A stretch of DNA of 64,000 nt, from the NCBI GenBank assembly GCA_039881145.1, contig JAYKKI010000023.1:9171001-9235000 (forward strand), in the 5' to 3' direction. Position numbers and translations under genes: made by a program. This stretch comes from Druceiella hillmani. Its lineage: Eukaryota > Arthropoda > Insecta > Lepidoptera > Hepialidae. Numbering within the stretch: position 1 is the stretch's first letter; every line of letters starts with the position of its first letter. Shown piece by piece: positions 35,798 to 48,806 of this stretch. The notes beneath the pieces are model-generated. The model was not told the origin of the DNA. It saw only the letters and a list, made by a program, of their open reading frames with translations, and did no database searches.

Positions 35798-36583
35798 TAA
35801 TGTTAACCAAAGCTTATAGAAACTGCTCGACGGATGCATTGCCGGTTTTAGCTGGTCTTTTGCCTGCCGACCTCGTGATCGTGAAACGCGCGGCAAATTT
35901 CATCTTGGCACGAGATAAGAGTTTTGACGCAGGTCCTTTACTTAAGAGTTTTTGGCAAATGAATCCTTTGCTGATATAAAAAGGCGTATTTTGGAGATTG
36001 TTGATGCTCATTAGCAGTCTAGGTAGTCTTCCTCCGATTGAAAGAGGGAAACGACTAGGTTATTTTTCTCGACGTGTCCGAGCGGTTGCGTAAGAACTGG
36101 CTCGTCACCTATTACTGCACTTCGCAGTTTTTAACGGGACATGGCGCATTCCGTGCCAGTTTGTTTAGATTTGTTCTTCGAGATAACCCGACATGCTCCT
36201 GCGGTTTCGAAACGCAGGACATGAATCATTTGTTATTCCACTGCAATGAGCACGACGATGCGCGTAGAGTTTTGGTTGAGAGCATGCACCCTAATATTAG
36301 AGTAGAGTCACGTGGAGCCTTAGAATGTGTTATATTTAGTCACCAAGATTTGGTTGGGAATGGACCGATCTTTGAGTCATTTAGAGCGTTCGCCAAGTGC
36401 GTAGTTATTAAATTACTCATTGAGTAGGGACAGTACTTAACCATTTTGGGTGGAAGCGCTGTGATAGTAGATACGGGACACTATTAGAGGACCTTCGATA
36501 ATCTCCTATTTTATATGACGGGGATGTTACGGGTCCCCGAAGGGGCCCTGAGACAACCCGGGTGGAAATGGCGGGAATAGTAT
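35798..36583 (+). pseudogene. 5'-truncated, frame-broken R1-clade non-LTR retrotransposon (ORF2 C-terminus and 3' UTR)
   Basis: Two open stretches encode the end of a non-LTR retrotransposon ORF2, the protein carrying endonuclease and reverse transcriptase. The first (35800-35979) contains KAYRNCSTDALPVLAGLLPA, characteristic of the post-RT region of R1-clade elements. The second (36074-36427) contains FLTGHGAFRASLFRF and then a CCHC zinc knuckle, CSCGFETQDMNHLLFHC, with C-x-C and H-x4-C spacing. A stop at 35977-35979 and a frame change around 36050-36070 separate them, so it cannot make protein. About 156 bp of 3' UTR follow the stop at 36427, with a GC hairpin at 36531-36548. There is no poly(A) before the duplication, which R1-clade elements allow. 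Everything upstream of the last ~200 codons is missing, as usual for incomplete reverse transcription. Base composition is much GC-richer than the surroundings. Confidence 0.88.
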
Positions 36584-36597
36584 CTGTCACATTAAAA
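36584..36597. repeat. Right target-site duplication of the R1-clade insertion
   Basis: Exact copy of the 14-mer at 35784-35797. It fixes the 3' end of the element at 36583. Confidence 0.88.
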
Positions 36598-37028
36598 ATA
36601 GTTTCGCCTAAGTGACAGTGCCATTACGACTCCACAATTCAGACATCTCAAACCGCAGACACGCAGTCTCATTTACAAATGTTAATGCATGATTCATTCA
36701 CACAACATCAGCACCGATGACTAACAGTTGGCTCGCAGGCCTGGTGACAAGATTCATTAACATTATTGTTTATTCAAAAACCCAAATGACATCACTACTA
36801 TGCGTTCTCAACGGATCAAGCTCTCTATTATGCTGTCAATCAGTGGTTCTTAACCTATGTGCTAAATTTTATTATTCTTGAATACATAAAACAATATTAA
36901 TCCTTTATAACTCACCAAAGTTATTTTTACTCATATTTTTATTATTTTAATTTAATATTAAATTAGACACTAATAAAGCCACCGCACCATTTCACAAATT
37001 AATTTTAATTTTTACATGTGATTCTTAA
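36598..37028. other. Unique sequence, nothing recognised
   Basis: A slightly GC-richer start (36605-36830) gives way to AT-rich DNA. No feature is supported. Confidence 0.5.
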
Positions 37029-37208
37029 ACTCGGTCTTCAATTGTACGAGCACCATCATTAGTAATAAACTTTATCTTCAATTATACGAGCACCATCATT
37101 AGTAATAAACTCGATCTTCAATTATACCATCACCATCGTTAGTAATAAACTCGACCTTGAATTATACGATCACCATTATTAGTAATAAGTTATATTTTCA
37201 ATTATATG
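37029..37208. repeat. 40-bp minisatellite, about 4.4 copies
   Basis: Units start at 37031, 37071, 37111, 37151 and 37191 and share cgatcttcaattatacgagc and accatcattagtaataaa. Divergence between units is modest and rises toward the right end. Confidence 0.94.
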
Positions 37209-37634
37209 AACGTATATGTAGTGACAAAATTCCTTCCTAGTATTATACCTTCGAATGAAAAATTATATAAGTTCAAACTTAAGATAATCTGCGTCTTACC
37301 GCATAAATGCTCTCTTGTCTCATAAATATTAGACAGCGTGCAAAGCGGACACAATTGAAGAGCAAGAGGTCTGGAGTTAACTAATAAGAAATTCCTGTAA
37401 TAAAATATGTTAGCCAATCATTAGCGTGATGGGAACTTAGTACGTGCATACACACGTCAGCTTTCTTTTGATTTTAAAGGCACATGAGCTCATGTGGTAG
37501 ACAAAAAGAATATTTCCACTTCTTCTCCAAGAGTGAAGTTGTTTTTCTACTAAAACTTAAGACCGTCAGAGTAACTATCAAATAAAGCGAACTTAAACTG
37601 GGACCTGTTTCAATAAGGCTATTTCATTTCTGGA
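37209..37634. other. Unique sequence, nothing recognised
   Basis: A 71-codon reverse frame (37202-37417) is unrecognised. No repeat. Confidence 0.45.
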
Positions 37635-37900
37635 GTTCGGTAGCCAAATGGCAAAAACGGAACCTCTATAATTTCATTCTATCCGTGGCACTATATAGAT
37701 GAAATTTGAACGGCAGGTGTCTTCTATACATCGCTACACAATGAAATATTGGAATTATAAAAAAAATATTAGTGGTACCACACTTATATGTAACTGATGG
37801 ATGAAAAACATCTAGTGTACATAGTGGTGGGTATCATTAAATAGGTCTCAAAAAGTTTCAAAATAGCTTCTTTATTTAAAGCAATAGTTGGTGAGACATG
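37635..37900 (+). mobile_element. Interspersed-repeat copy 3, 'ttccgtagccaaatgg' family
   Basis: Starts gagttcggtagccaaatggc, then aaaaacggaacctctataa, and later tgggtatcattaaataggtc and a ttggtgagacatgcgc segment. These blocks appear in this order in a common lepidopteran repeat. It is the longest recognisable copy in the window. The right boundary is uncertain. Confidence 0.6.
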
Positions 37901-39319
37901 CGCTTCTAAAGTTTTAAAAAGGGTCTCTCCCCCTCTTTCTAGCTTTTCGCCTAATGTGTGTAAAATTCCGGAAAAATCATTTATTGAAGGCGGTCACCCT
38001 GAATGAGGATTGCTGGCGAGATCAAACATTTTCTTCTTTGAATAGGTACTTAGAAGCAATAATATGCTTGACCGTGTCACGACAGAGTACACCTTCACAT
38101 TCTTTTGGATATATTATATGTCGCTTCCCCCAATTTTTGCTCTAAATTGAATTCATATACAAAAACACTCTTAAGTTATGTGAAATCTTTATATTTTATT
38201 TATCTTGAATAGAAGATCAGAAGAGGTGCTTTTTATACGCCTTACGAGGAATGTTCAATAAGTGTTTAATATAATTCCATACATCACTGTAAAAAAGTGG
38301 CGGGTTTATTAATTAGTAACCTAATAATAAATATCAGCTACCGAGACTTTTAAAAATTCGTCGTCAAAATTTTCTTTACACCAAATTTGCAAAATTTTAT
38401 GGATATGAAGAAAACTTTCTTCTCTCAACTTTCATTAAATAACAAGCATTACCACAAAGAAAATCATATAGCTACAGACAATATCACAAACAATATTTTC
38501 GTTTAGGAGCGATATAATTGTAAACAATACTAATAATTATATCAGCTAAAAAGGAGCTTCGAATTTTATCCAAAACGTTGAAAATATTCACGAACCATTT
38601 ATAACCAAAAGTTAATATTGTATTAAAGTTATTATAGTTTATTTATTACACAAATGACATATGTAAAAAAATAATATATAGAATACAAATGTAAAAAAAT
38701 AATCATTTAAGTGGCTGTCTTTCTGTTATCAAAAAAGTTTGAAAATCACTGCATTGAATTATAATTCAGTCATCAGAGATGCGGACGAATCGACTCTGTG
38801 CGTTAAGTTGTAGAACGGGTTTACGTATTATAGCTATCGGAAGGAATCTAGTCGACCTAATTACCGAAGTTGACGTTTCTTATTCATATTTTGATTATCA
38901 TTATTAATTCAGTGTCATTTGAAGGATTTATGTTGAAGTTTAGATATCTTATGACGAATGCGGCACGTTCGATCGATCCAGTTCTGCGGATTGAAAGTGG
39001 CAATCGACGTTTCCGCGGACTCCTTTCTTCGATTGATCATCTTATAATTGAAACCGGATAATCATTGAAATATTAATTAACATCGAGATGTTTAATTTTA
39101 AATGCAAAATTAAGTATAACACTGGGGCACTGAGAGAGCGAAGAAAGTTATCATAATGCGGCCTTTTCAGCACGATGCGTAAACATGCCGCAGCGTGATA
39201 ATGTGAAAACAATTTTTAAAAAGTAAGTATAAAAATGCACCAAGTCCATAAATTGCAAATGAGGAGAAAATTCTTTTCCATTTTAATTGGAAAAAACACT
39301 GTATTCTGTCATGTTGTAG
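37901..39319. other. Unique sequence with a GC-richer patch at 38780-39060
   Basis: The patch carries gttcgatcgatccagttctg and a 63-codon forward frame (38870-39061) without a recognisable domain. It may be a conserved non-coding element or an old transposon; I cannot decide. The rest is AT-rich. Confidence 0.4.
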
Positions 39320-39845
39320 ACCCCTAAGACGAAGAGATAAAAGGTGCATTTAGGTGTATAATGCATTAAGTAACACAGAAATAAAGTGTGTTAGGTGTAT
39401 GATGCATTGTGTGAAAGATGGGAAACAAAGGGATAAAAGGCATATTAGGTGTACGACAATTAGATGACAAAAAGAGATAAAATATGCAGTAGGTGTATAA
39501 TGCACCAGGTAACAAAGAGATGTAATACGCATAGGCGTATGATGCACTAAGTACCAAAGAGAAAAAATATGCATAGATGTATGCTGCACGAAGTAACAAA
39601 GAGATAAAAGTTGCATTAGGTATTTGATGCACTAGGTGACAAAGAGAATAAGGTGCATTAGATATATGACGCATTAGATGACAAAGAGATAAAACATGTA
39701 TTAGGTGAATGATGCATTAGATGACAAAGAGATGAAAGGTGCACTAGGTGTAAACATTACAATAAGTGTCAAAAAGACAAAAAAATGCATTAAGTATATA
39801 ATGCATTAGGTGACAAGGAGATAAAAGAAGCATTGAGTCTATAAA
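39320..39845. repeat. ~43-bp minisatellite, about 12 diverged copies
   Basis: The consensus is close to gtgcattaggtgtataatgc followed by attaggtgac and aaagagataaaag. Units vary in length by a few bases and in sequence by several substitutions, so the array is fairly old. Reverse-strand serine/leucine/histidine-rich frames at 39350-39674 are products of the repeat. Confidence 0.92.
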
Positions 39846-42800
39846 ATTATGGAATACCATGTTTTATTAAAATAGAAAAAAAACTGTTTTCTATCATCAT
39901 TTAATATAGAAATCTATCCACTCAGTTTTTAAAATTATTAGTCCGATAAAAATATCGTATCATCAAACAACAAGGTTTTCTAATACCCAAAACATTGGAA
40001 AACATGCAACGGAATTTCAAATGTTTCATCAACCTTAAGGATTTCATACAGAATGTTAATATAACTTGAAACCATCGTCATGCTACAACGTCTACTTTAT
40101 TTCACAACATTCCGGTTCTGTACTCATATATCTCTAATTTCGAAACGTAATATCTTATTTTATGAGCATAAATTCAATTTTCACGTCGCTACATTATAAA
40201 ATTAAATAATGATCAAAATCGCGAATTTCCAATCAATAAAAGCACCGTTAATCAAAAGCCACCTTAAAGAAAACATCTTCTAATTTTTGTCCCGTCATTA
40301 GCTTTCCTTTCGTTCATTTTTAACTATCAAGTTATTTTTTTCTTTATTTTCTTATAGTAAATTCATTCTATCAATTACATTACTTTGAAGCAATTTTCAG
40401 AAGTCCACCATTGCTGGCATTTTGATCCAATGTTTTAATAGAACAACAGCTACTACTATAGTAACGATACAATCTCAACGCCTTTTCTATGCTAATCGAG
40501 ATTAACGAAATGATGGGCACCATAAACATAATTCAGTATTCTGTCTTCAATTCCTACTTTATCGTGATATAAAATATAACGCAGGCAGGCAAACGAGCGG
40601 AACATCATTTTCTTCACGAAATATTTCGTAAAGAAAGTAACGTTCTCCAAATGACATCATCGAGCATTAATTCTGTTCAATAAACGACGTTGATACATAA
40701 TGTAAATCATGCACTAAATTGCAAGATATTAAGTCAGATCTATTTTTGTTAACACTAAGCACCAAAGTGTTTGCGAAACACGCAAAATGCACCGATGACT
40801 CGTTGTGAATTTAGTTACGAAATAATTGCAAGCACGCTAACTCATATGTCTCATGTGTTCCAAGAAATTATTCGAATCATTAATATGAAGAATAACAATC
40901 TTTGGCCAGGAAGAAATGAAATCTAAAACGTTATTAACAAAAAAAAATTTCTGAAACAACACACGGCAGTAATAGTTGTTAGCGTAATGTTCATTTAACT
41001 GTAATTTTACATTGCAATCTTTACATGTGAAATTGATGGTTTTATAAATGTTAGAAAGGTGATTGATTAGCTTACCTACAATTTGATAAATTCTGTTACA
41101 AAATTCGCATAATTTATACTGAGATTGCGACTAGAATTATCCCGATGACCTCCCGATGAGCATATAGTAATTATCACACATGCATCGTATCCAAGTAGTG
41201 CAATACTTCGCTTGCTATTTATGCATAGACCTAATAACGACTATGTATGCTATTCATGCCCCAATTTTCACCACACTTAGCTATCGAGCTCCTTGAAAAA
41301 TAATTTCTGGAATTATTAAAGCGAAAACTTAAAAAAACGGGAAGGGAAATACCCCATCTTGCAAGTCATTTTGGAGCTGAATATTTCACAACTAAGAAAA
41401 TCGATTTCGTTTTAAAATGTCTATGTACTGATAGAATCTATCCGACAATGGATATGCGAAAAGAAATTCAAGTTCACTTTAGGTACATTAAAAAAATGTC
41501 CTTTAAATAATCTTCACAGGATGTGAATACTTGAATAAATACGTGCACGTAGTTGCTGCAATAGATAGACGGAGCAGTACACTGCAATAGATAGATGAAG
41601 AGACATAAGTTTCGAAAGGGACAAAATCATCAGGGACCAGAATATACTGGTTTTTTTCTCTCTAGGGGATATTAAAGAAACACTTATATTGGGACACCAT
41701 TGTCTGTTTGCTACAGTCTCATATTTTTGCAGCAGAAGCCCTTTTGCTAAGATAAGAGAGAGGACAATTTTAACCCACGAGCAGGGTAGGTACCATTATA
41801 ATATCAATAGGATAAGCGGTGATAATAAACGTAAAGCAGATAGATAATAGTGACAATCAAAATATCAATACTCATCTTAAATTATAAAAGATAGAAAAAA
41901 TTGGGAACATAAAAGGTCTGTACTAAAAACAGCATTGGTAAAATAAATATCTTCAAAGTCTAACCGAATTTATTTCCCCAATAAATTTTTTACTCCTTTG
42001 TTTCCAACGAGAAATTAATTACGAAGTCAATGTACGTAATTCTCATAATCATATATGATTAAAATATTTCTATTGTTAGAAGATTATATGTAACTCTACG
42101 AAAGTATTAGATGTAACGACGAAGTAATAATAATTACTATGTAACTCTACGAAACTCATTTATACCCTAGCAACGCCGGGCTCAATGCTTCAGTTGAACC
42201 AAGAAGTAAGCGATCAACACAGATGAAAGAAAAAAGGAGATATGCCATATACAATAATTTGTACCAAACAAAGTGTGTCATTTTTGTAAAAAGTGAGAAA
42301 ACAAATAACCAATCAAATCGATCGCACTTGACCAATAAGAGCAAAGCTGAAACAATACATTCTACGTATCGATTCATCTATATGTATAAGCAAGCGGCAT
42401 CACCCCGTAGGAAGAAATGGTTTTGATTTTTAAAATCTTGAAATGATGACTTATATATGGAACGTAACACCGTGGAAACCTTTATGAATTATACTTGAAT
42501 AGTTGTACATTTTGCGATTTCTACAAGTCAAAACAAGGGTTTTATATAAATAAAACCGGAAATGTAAGGTCGTCACGTCTAAGCACCAATAATGTACTGG
42601 CGGCAAGATGGCAATCCACACATCAAGTGTGTTCAAAGTGGGTACATTGAGTGCGAAAACTGGTTATGCGTATATACTTTGTGTGGCATCTCCCTTTCAT
42701 TATATCCTCCTTGGTAATCATTTATAGGCCCAAATTCATTATTAGGTGATAAAAGACGGTAATAAAATACCAACGACGGAAATAAAAAAGGATCGCATTA

Positions 42801-45800
42801 CTACAATACTAATTACAATATGTAGTAAAACAGACGAAACAATAAAAATGGGCTGAGATAGTTATAAAAGAAAAAAAATGATGTAGGTGATCACTTTTTG
42901 GATTAAATTTTCCACTAAATAAAAGAGAAATTATTATAATTTTAAATAAAACAAATAAAGTTTATATCAACATTTTGTAATAAATATCTAATACAACCGC
43001 AATTTCTCTATCTTTATATCCTGTTGTGAAAAGTTAACATAATAACAAATAAAAAGAACACGGATCATCAAAAACACGAACTCGTCAATTCGATTCGTGC
43101 AAGACGAAATGCAAATTAATCGAATGTTTGTAATTGATATTGCGCACAAGATTAGTTTCAACACTATTACTTACGGAGACTCGCAACAGGTAGCGACGTT
43201 TGACTACCAATAAAATAGTCGAAACATGAAAAGCTAACATCTTGTTTCAAGGATCGACGCGAGCTCCAAGATTCTATACCTCGAGATCATCGCACGGTGG
43301 AAGGTTGAAATGAATGTGAAGGTACGATTAAGACGCTCATATGTGTTGGCGATAAAACAGGGTTGCCGCTCTGTCTTTCGTCGTTACATGTGAAAAAAAA
43401 ATTTAATGAAACGTATCTTATAAGCAAAGCTGAAAAATTATGGTACCAACCTGGGCTTCCAAAATTTCTGAATTAGAAATTTATATCAAAAGGCAAAGTT
43501 TTAAATATTTTTTATATCTAAGATATTTTTTTATTATTTAACACCTTCAGACCCTGTGTACGAACTTGTATAAAGAATGTTTCCATACGTTTCTTGCTTA
43601 TTTGGATTAGTGCAAAAATTATTTCTTCATGATTCTTCTAATTTAAGTGGCTGTGGATGATAACTAAATTTTTATGAAACATAACGTCAGTGGGTCAAAA
43701 TAAAACGATATGGAAAAGACATTAACCGAAAAAAGTCAGGTATAAGTGATCAATTCCATTTACTTCAATAGTAAACTTATCGGAATGAAATACAGCAATA
43801 ATACTATGCTATCAAATCCAGTCTTAGTTCTACTATACAATTATTTGCTACAATGTAATTTAAAAGTCTTCTACAAACTTCATCGCTGTTTACATTGCAG
43901 TTTCACAAGTTGGACGCCGTATTTTCTACCTGTTGTTTTTCGCAATATCTCACTCACTTTACTGAAGGGCATTGCCAGGTCCAGAGATAAAAGCAGGCAT
44001 TGTGTCTTTAAAGCCATCAAGGGCCCCTTAGATATACTTCAATAAACTAACTTTTATACCATCCACCGCTTTCCGACTTATCTCTCTGTAGCGTATTGAC
44101 ATAATAACTAGCCTATTTTAGAAATAAAAGACACTCTTGTCACTTTTTAAATTAATTTAAACCATGGGCATGTGGATTGTTTTGCTTATTATTTGTTGTG
44201 TATTTATTATTATAATTAAATATATATAGTTAAATATTTATTTATGATAGGGATGAAGTTCAAATTATATAAAAAATATTAAAAAGGAAATCACCAAATC
44301 ATCTAATCATGGCTACCAAAATCAACTAACTTTAAATTACAACTAACATCCATTAGGATCTTCTGTAACTTTTCACTTCGAAATGTTAGGTACATATGTA
44401 TAATAATAAATTTACTTATATGTATGGTAATAAAAAAACATAGTTAAATCCACAGTACAGTCCCCTTAAATCATTTCACTCTCTTCTGTTGTGCTCCAAT
44501 CTAGTCAGAAGTCCATTATATAATAAATTATTTTGACATAGAAACTCTTCAATACCCTAAAGTGTTTAGCTTATTAAAAAGGGTTGACTAAGTTAAGAGA
44601 TTTAGTGCAAAACATTTTTTACAGGATATATTTATGCGCACACAATGATAAATTTGTGACAGCATTCCAAAAAAAAACAGAATTAGAGACGCTACCTACG
44701 CAAAATAATTCACACCAAATATCTACGTAAATGTGCACCAGCTGCTATACCTATAAAATGCCATCAGCATGTACTAGGGTTGACTACTTTTTACCCAATA
44801 TTCTTAACAATCCTCCAGTCTATGACATCCTCGATCCATATTCCAACACACGTCCCTTGACCTTGTGCAAAAGAGACATACTGATTCCTCAACCAATATT
44901 CTATGGAATAAGAAGTATTCATACCATCTATATCTTCTAGTCTCGAAATATGATCAATATCTGTATTTAAAACTAGTTGTCTCAAGTCTCATTTACTTCA
45001 ATAATATCTACATTTTTGTTGTATTTATTCCTTACCACCTACTCAACCATTCTCTGTTTGTATCTGTGCCAAAATTGCTTTCATTATTTTAATAATTTAT
45101 TTTCATATATATTCCGAAAATTGTTCTTAACAATCATATTATTGTATATTTTATTCTTTAAGATAGTAGATGGTCATAGAATAGAAAACTAAATACTTGA
45201 ATGAGTACTCATTGCTAAGATTTTTATTTACAGCAGTGATTATCAGGTGTGAAACGTGCCTTTTCCTCTGACCCACTAAGTCAATCTCTACACCTAGATT
45301 GACAACTATTCTGTAATTTATCCGTTAGTTGTACCAAAACGCCTTCACGTCTCGCAAACTTGTAGATACCAGTTCGTTAACGTGCGACTCCATCTATTAT
45401 CTTGAAATGGCCGACGGTATGGTGCCGTCTTCAATCGAGCCGCTCTTTGCCCAATATCAGTAATGAACGATCTCTTCCGCCGACGAAGTGGTTTGTTTTT
45501 GGGTTAACAGTAAATTTTTGTAAACAAATGAAGGCTAAATTAATAACATAAAGTTTATGTTAAATATATGAACATGGTTTTGAATTATAATTATAACTAC
45601 GTATTAATAACATATCAACAAAGTAAATTCTTGGAAAGTATATTTAGATACTGTAATTATGACGATCTATTAATTTTAACACATATATACTATATATTTT
45701 TGCCCACAAATTCCGTGACAAAATAACGAAATATATAAATATTTTACCTATAAATATGTGAAGCAAGAATTTCCGTATAGAGTTGACCGAAAATTCCCAG

Positions 45801-45983
45801 GACTCTCCTATTTATCAAGAGTACTTTAACTTCTTTACATAACATGGAAATGGCCGCTTTACTATCTTTGTCAACCCTATTTCAGAAAAAGATAATGTCA
45901 AAATCCTTGAATAGCTAATAGAAGACCTTGAATAGCTAATATAAATGCTTCTTATTGTATTTGTAAAAAAATATTAAAAAATA
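39846..45983. other. Long unique AT-rich stretch, no supported gene
   Basis: About 6 kb. I note a duplicated tatgtaactctacgaaa (42087 and 42136), a mixed-GC block at 43080-43400, a pair of opposite-strand frames at 44731-44985 with no known motif, and a CpG-richer block at 45340-45490 with an 18-codon frame (45407-45463). None of these can be called a gene from sequence alone. Confidence 0.45.
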
Positions 45984-46056
45984 GACAATTTTACAAGTTG
46001 TACTGAAATGAAGTTAGATTAGAATCGATTATATTTTGTTTCCCCGATGGATACAA
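45984..46056. mobile_element. Short dispersed repeat, copy 1
   Basis: About 73 bp related to 47685-47757, with shared blocks ttacaagttgtactgaaa, gaagttagattagaatcg and tttgtttccccga-ggatacaa. There are only a handful of substitutions between them. Same orientation, 1.7 kb apart, not tandem. Family unknown. Confidence 0.75.
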
Positions 46057-46114
46057 ACGTAACTGATAATTGGAAGTAAAGTTATCAATATATTAACAAT
46101 TGAAATTTGTTATA

Positions 46115-46180
46115 TAGGGGTGTGTCGCTCTCTTTCTAATTGGTGCACAATATAAAAGCGCTCTGTCTAGCAATCATTTT
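46115..46180 (+). promoter_or_regulatory. Possible TATA-type core promoter
   Basis: TATAAAAGC at 46151 is followed 25 bp later by TCATTTT around 46174-46180, resembling an arthropod initiator (TCAKTY), with an attgg (reverse CCAAT) at about 46137. Spacing is slightly shorter than the usual 28-31 bp. No open frame or clear exon follows: the first ATG, near 46200, opens only about 12 codons. TATA-like strings are frequent in AT-rich DNA. Confidence 0.2.
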
Positions 46181-47684
46181 ACCTGAACACATTTTGTGTA
46201 TGTTAAGGCTAATAAACATTGATTTGCGAATAATTTAGGTAAATCTGTGTTAAATTAATGATTTTTCTAAAAGAAACACATTTAGGTTTGTTACAATTGC
46301 GGATATGGAAGAAATTTCACATTTAGTGATATGATGTTAATTTCTTAAAATGTTGCAATAATTACATCATTACGATTTTTTATCTACACTATCACTATAT
46401 CTCTAGGTAGTTTTCAAGATTACAAGAAAATCTCTAGTCGTACCGATTTTACTACAGTGATTTTTTTGAATATACGTTTTTCTTCTGAAAACGGAAAAAA
46501 ATAACATAAAGTTTCAAACAATAGCAGAAGTTAAGAATAAACATAAAAATCGCTCTTTAAATTCTTGCTATATTACTACTTTACTTTCATACCAAATTTC
46601 TGGACTGGAGTAAAGATTTTTCAAAAAGTACAAAAAAATCATAATTTCTAAACTTTTTTTGTGGAACTAATGTGTCTTTTAAAATGACTTATCACAATAT
46701 TCTCTACCTAAAAATAATTTTTGAGACAGCCTGTAGAATGCACTAAGTCGTGCAATGAGTCAGCCTGTAGAATGCACTAAGTAGCACACATGTATCTTTC
46801 TCTTCTATACGTGACATTAGACATTTCCATACAATAAATATTCTCTTAGTATACAGGGGTGGGTTAGTGGTGCATCAATATTTTCATCTCTATATCCTAC
46901 CAGCTAACTAATACTAACTTGAGCATATTTACTTATACAAATGACCATTCACAAAATGATGGTTAATATTATTTCTATAAGTGGAATTTTAACTGATAAC
47001 AAAATAGAATCATAGTACTCTGTGATAATAAAATCTCACATTTCCTTTTTAAAATCTAAAAGCTTAATTTTATTAAAATGTGTGAGAAAAGTATATTTAT
47101 AAATTTTGCGGCAAATAAAACCCATGACGTGACCTGAAATTATTAAATTTACCATCGTATTTATATTTTAATTTAACCAGAATAACTTTTCTTTCTCATG
47201 TTTACCTGTCTCAGTTTAAGACCACCATTTCTTTACTTACCGCCCATTTTCAAGTTAACATTAGTTCGCCAACACTTCGTCCAAAAGATTTCCTACCTCA
47301 CCTGTCACGCACAGCATCTCACATCTGCCAACCCTGCCCACGCAAGCGACGTTCATAAACCCGTAACCTTGTGGCGCAAATCGATTTTTCATTCGTGCAA
47401 ACACTCGAACGACTGCCGCCTGGCAAACTCTTGCGAAACGTCATCTTTATAAATTAATTTGTAATAATATCCAGCTAATGGTCTTCGCCTCATCTATTCA
47501 ATTTGTTTGTTATCAGGTGGTCCGCGACCGCCTCTAGTTTTAATGTTGGATTGACGCAAGTTGAAGATTATTTCTTTTTCTTCATTCATGCGAATAAAGA
47601 AAGGATCATAATGTTCTGTCTTGTAAATCCGGCTTCATTCAAGTAAATATAAAAAAAACGTAAAAATAAGTGAAAAACAAGATT
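46181..47684. other. AT-rich sequence with a 34-bp offset duplication
   Basis: The 22-mer beginning cagcctgtagaatgcac occurs at 46727 and exactly again at 46761. A GC-richer block at 47200-47450 has an 84-codon forward frame with no recognised domain. The rest is unique AT-rich DNA. Confidence 0.45.
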
Positions 47685-47757
47685 GACAGCTTTACAAGTT
47701 GTACTGAAACGAAGTTAGATTAGAATCGGTTTTACTTTGTTTCCCCGACGGATACAA
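47685..47757. mobile_element. Short dispersed repeat, copy 2
   Basis: Partner of 45984-46056, same orientation. Flanking sequences differ, so the duplicated unit is only about 73 bp. Confidence 0.75.
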
Positions 47758-48806
47758 TATTTTAATACATATTGAATAAATAAAAAATTTAACATATGAT
47801 TAACATTTCAACTAGTGCTGAATAATACAGTAATCTCATATATGTTAAGTGAATGAAAAAAAATTGAGTAAGTGATATTAGTCGTCGTATTTTCAGCAGA
47901 ATACATTCACTACATTTGTCAAACACTCCTATTACCACTAATTGATTATGGAGATTTTAATTTTGAAAAATGAAACAAGTTAGAAAGCTTTCACATCGGG
48001 TAAGACTTAGTGTCAAAAAATATAATCGCATTTCTGGATACATTCACGTCTCGAATCGAGGCCAATTTTATATGGTTACGCTTCTTTTTTTTAAATTTTA
48101 AAAATCCTCAGAGTCCAAGCAGATTTAAACATTTATTTGCTTAAATCCTTGGGATACACTAAAATATTACTCACCCTACTTATTCCCAAACATACCTCTA
48201 CTTCTTACGTAAAACACTTTGCTATTCAAGCATTAAAACGTTAAAACTAAGTAGATCCTGGCACCAAGAAGGTATCATCGATAAATATTTTCAAGAGTCG
48301 AGTGGAAAAGTCCTACCCCTCCTGAACCCTAGTCCTTCCACCCTCTTGTCCTTTCCTTGTTGGACCCTAAATCATGTAAATATTAGTGGTATAATTTTCT
48401 TGTCTTTTGGAACGTACTATTATTATTTAATACTATATTTTACAGTCTACCAATCAATTATCCTACAGCTATTATTAAGTTAACTGGAAGATCCTGTCGC
48501 AATAAGTCCACCATATGCACTTTACATTAAAGTTAACAAATAGTTAAATAAATAACATAAACGCGAAGTATTCGAATGCTACAAATCTTTATAACAGTTT
48601 GCCTTCTGAGAAAATTAAAACTTTAATCATTTTTAACCACATTCCACGCATATCCTCATTTATCACAGCATAATACAACGACATTAACACAACTTTTTTA
48701 ACAAAATAAAAATAAATCCAATGGTAGTTCATGATATAACTGTCGACGTAAATACACACACACGCACGGGGTAAATAAAGTCGATATTCAATTTGAAGTT
48801 GAGAGA
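47758..48806. other. AT-rich sequence, nothing recognised
   Basis: Unique AT-rich DNA without supported features. Confidence 0.5.

Noticed and set aside
39350..39674. Two overlapping reverse frames of about 90-100 codons
   Set aside because: They overlap in different phases of the 43-bp minisatellite, and the peptide is low-complexity.
42160..42200. ccctagcaacgccgggct as a Helitron-type terminus
   Set aside because: It resembles lepidopteran repeat ends, but I could not find the rest of an element next to it.
44731..44985. Opposite-strand open frames as a coding exon
   Set aside because: Both strands are open over the same stretch, no motif is recognisable and no splice sites fit well.
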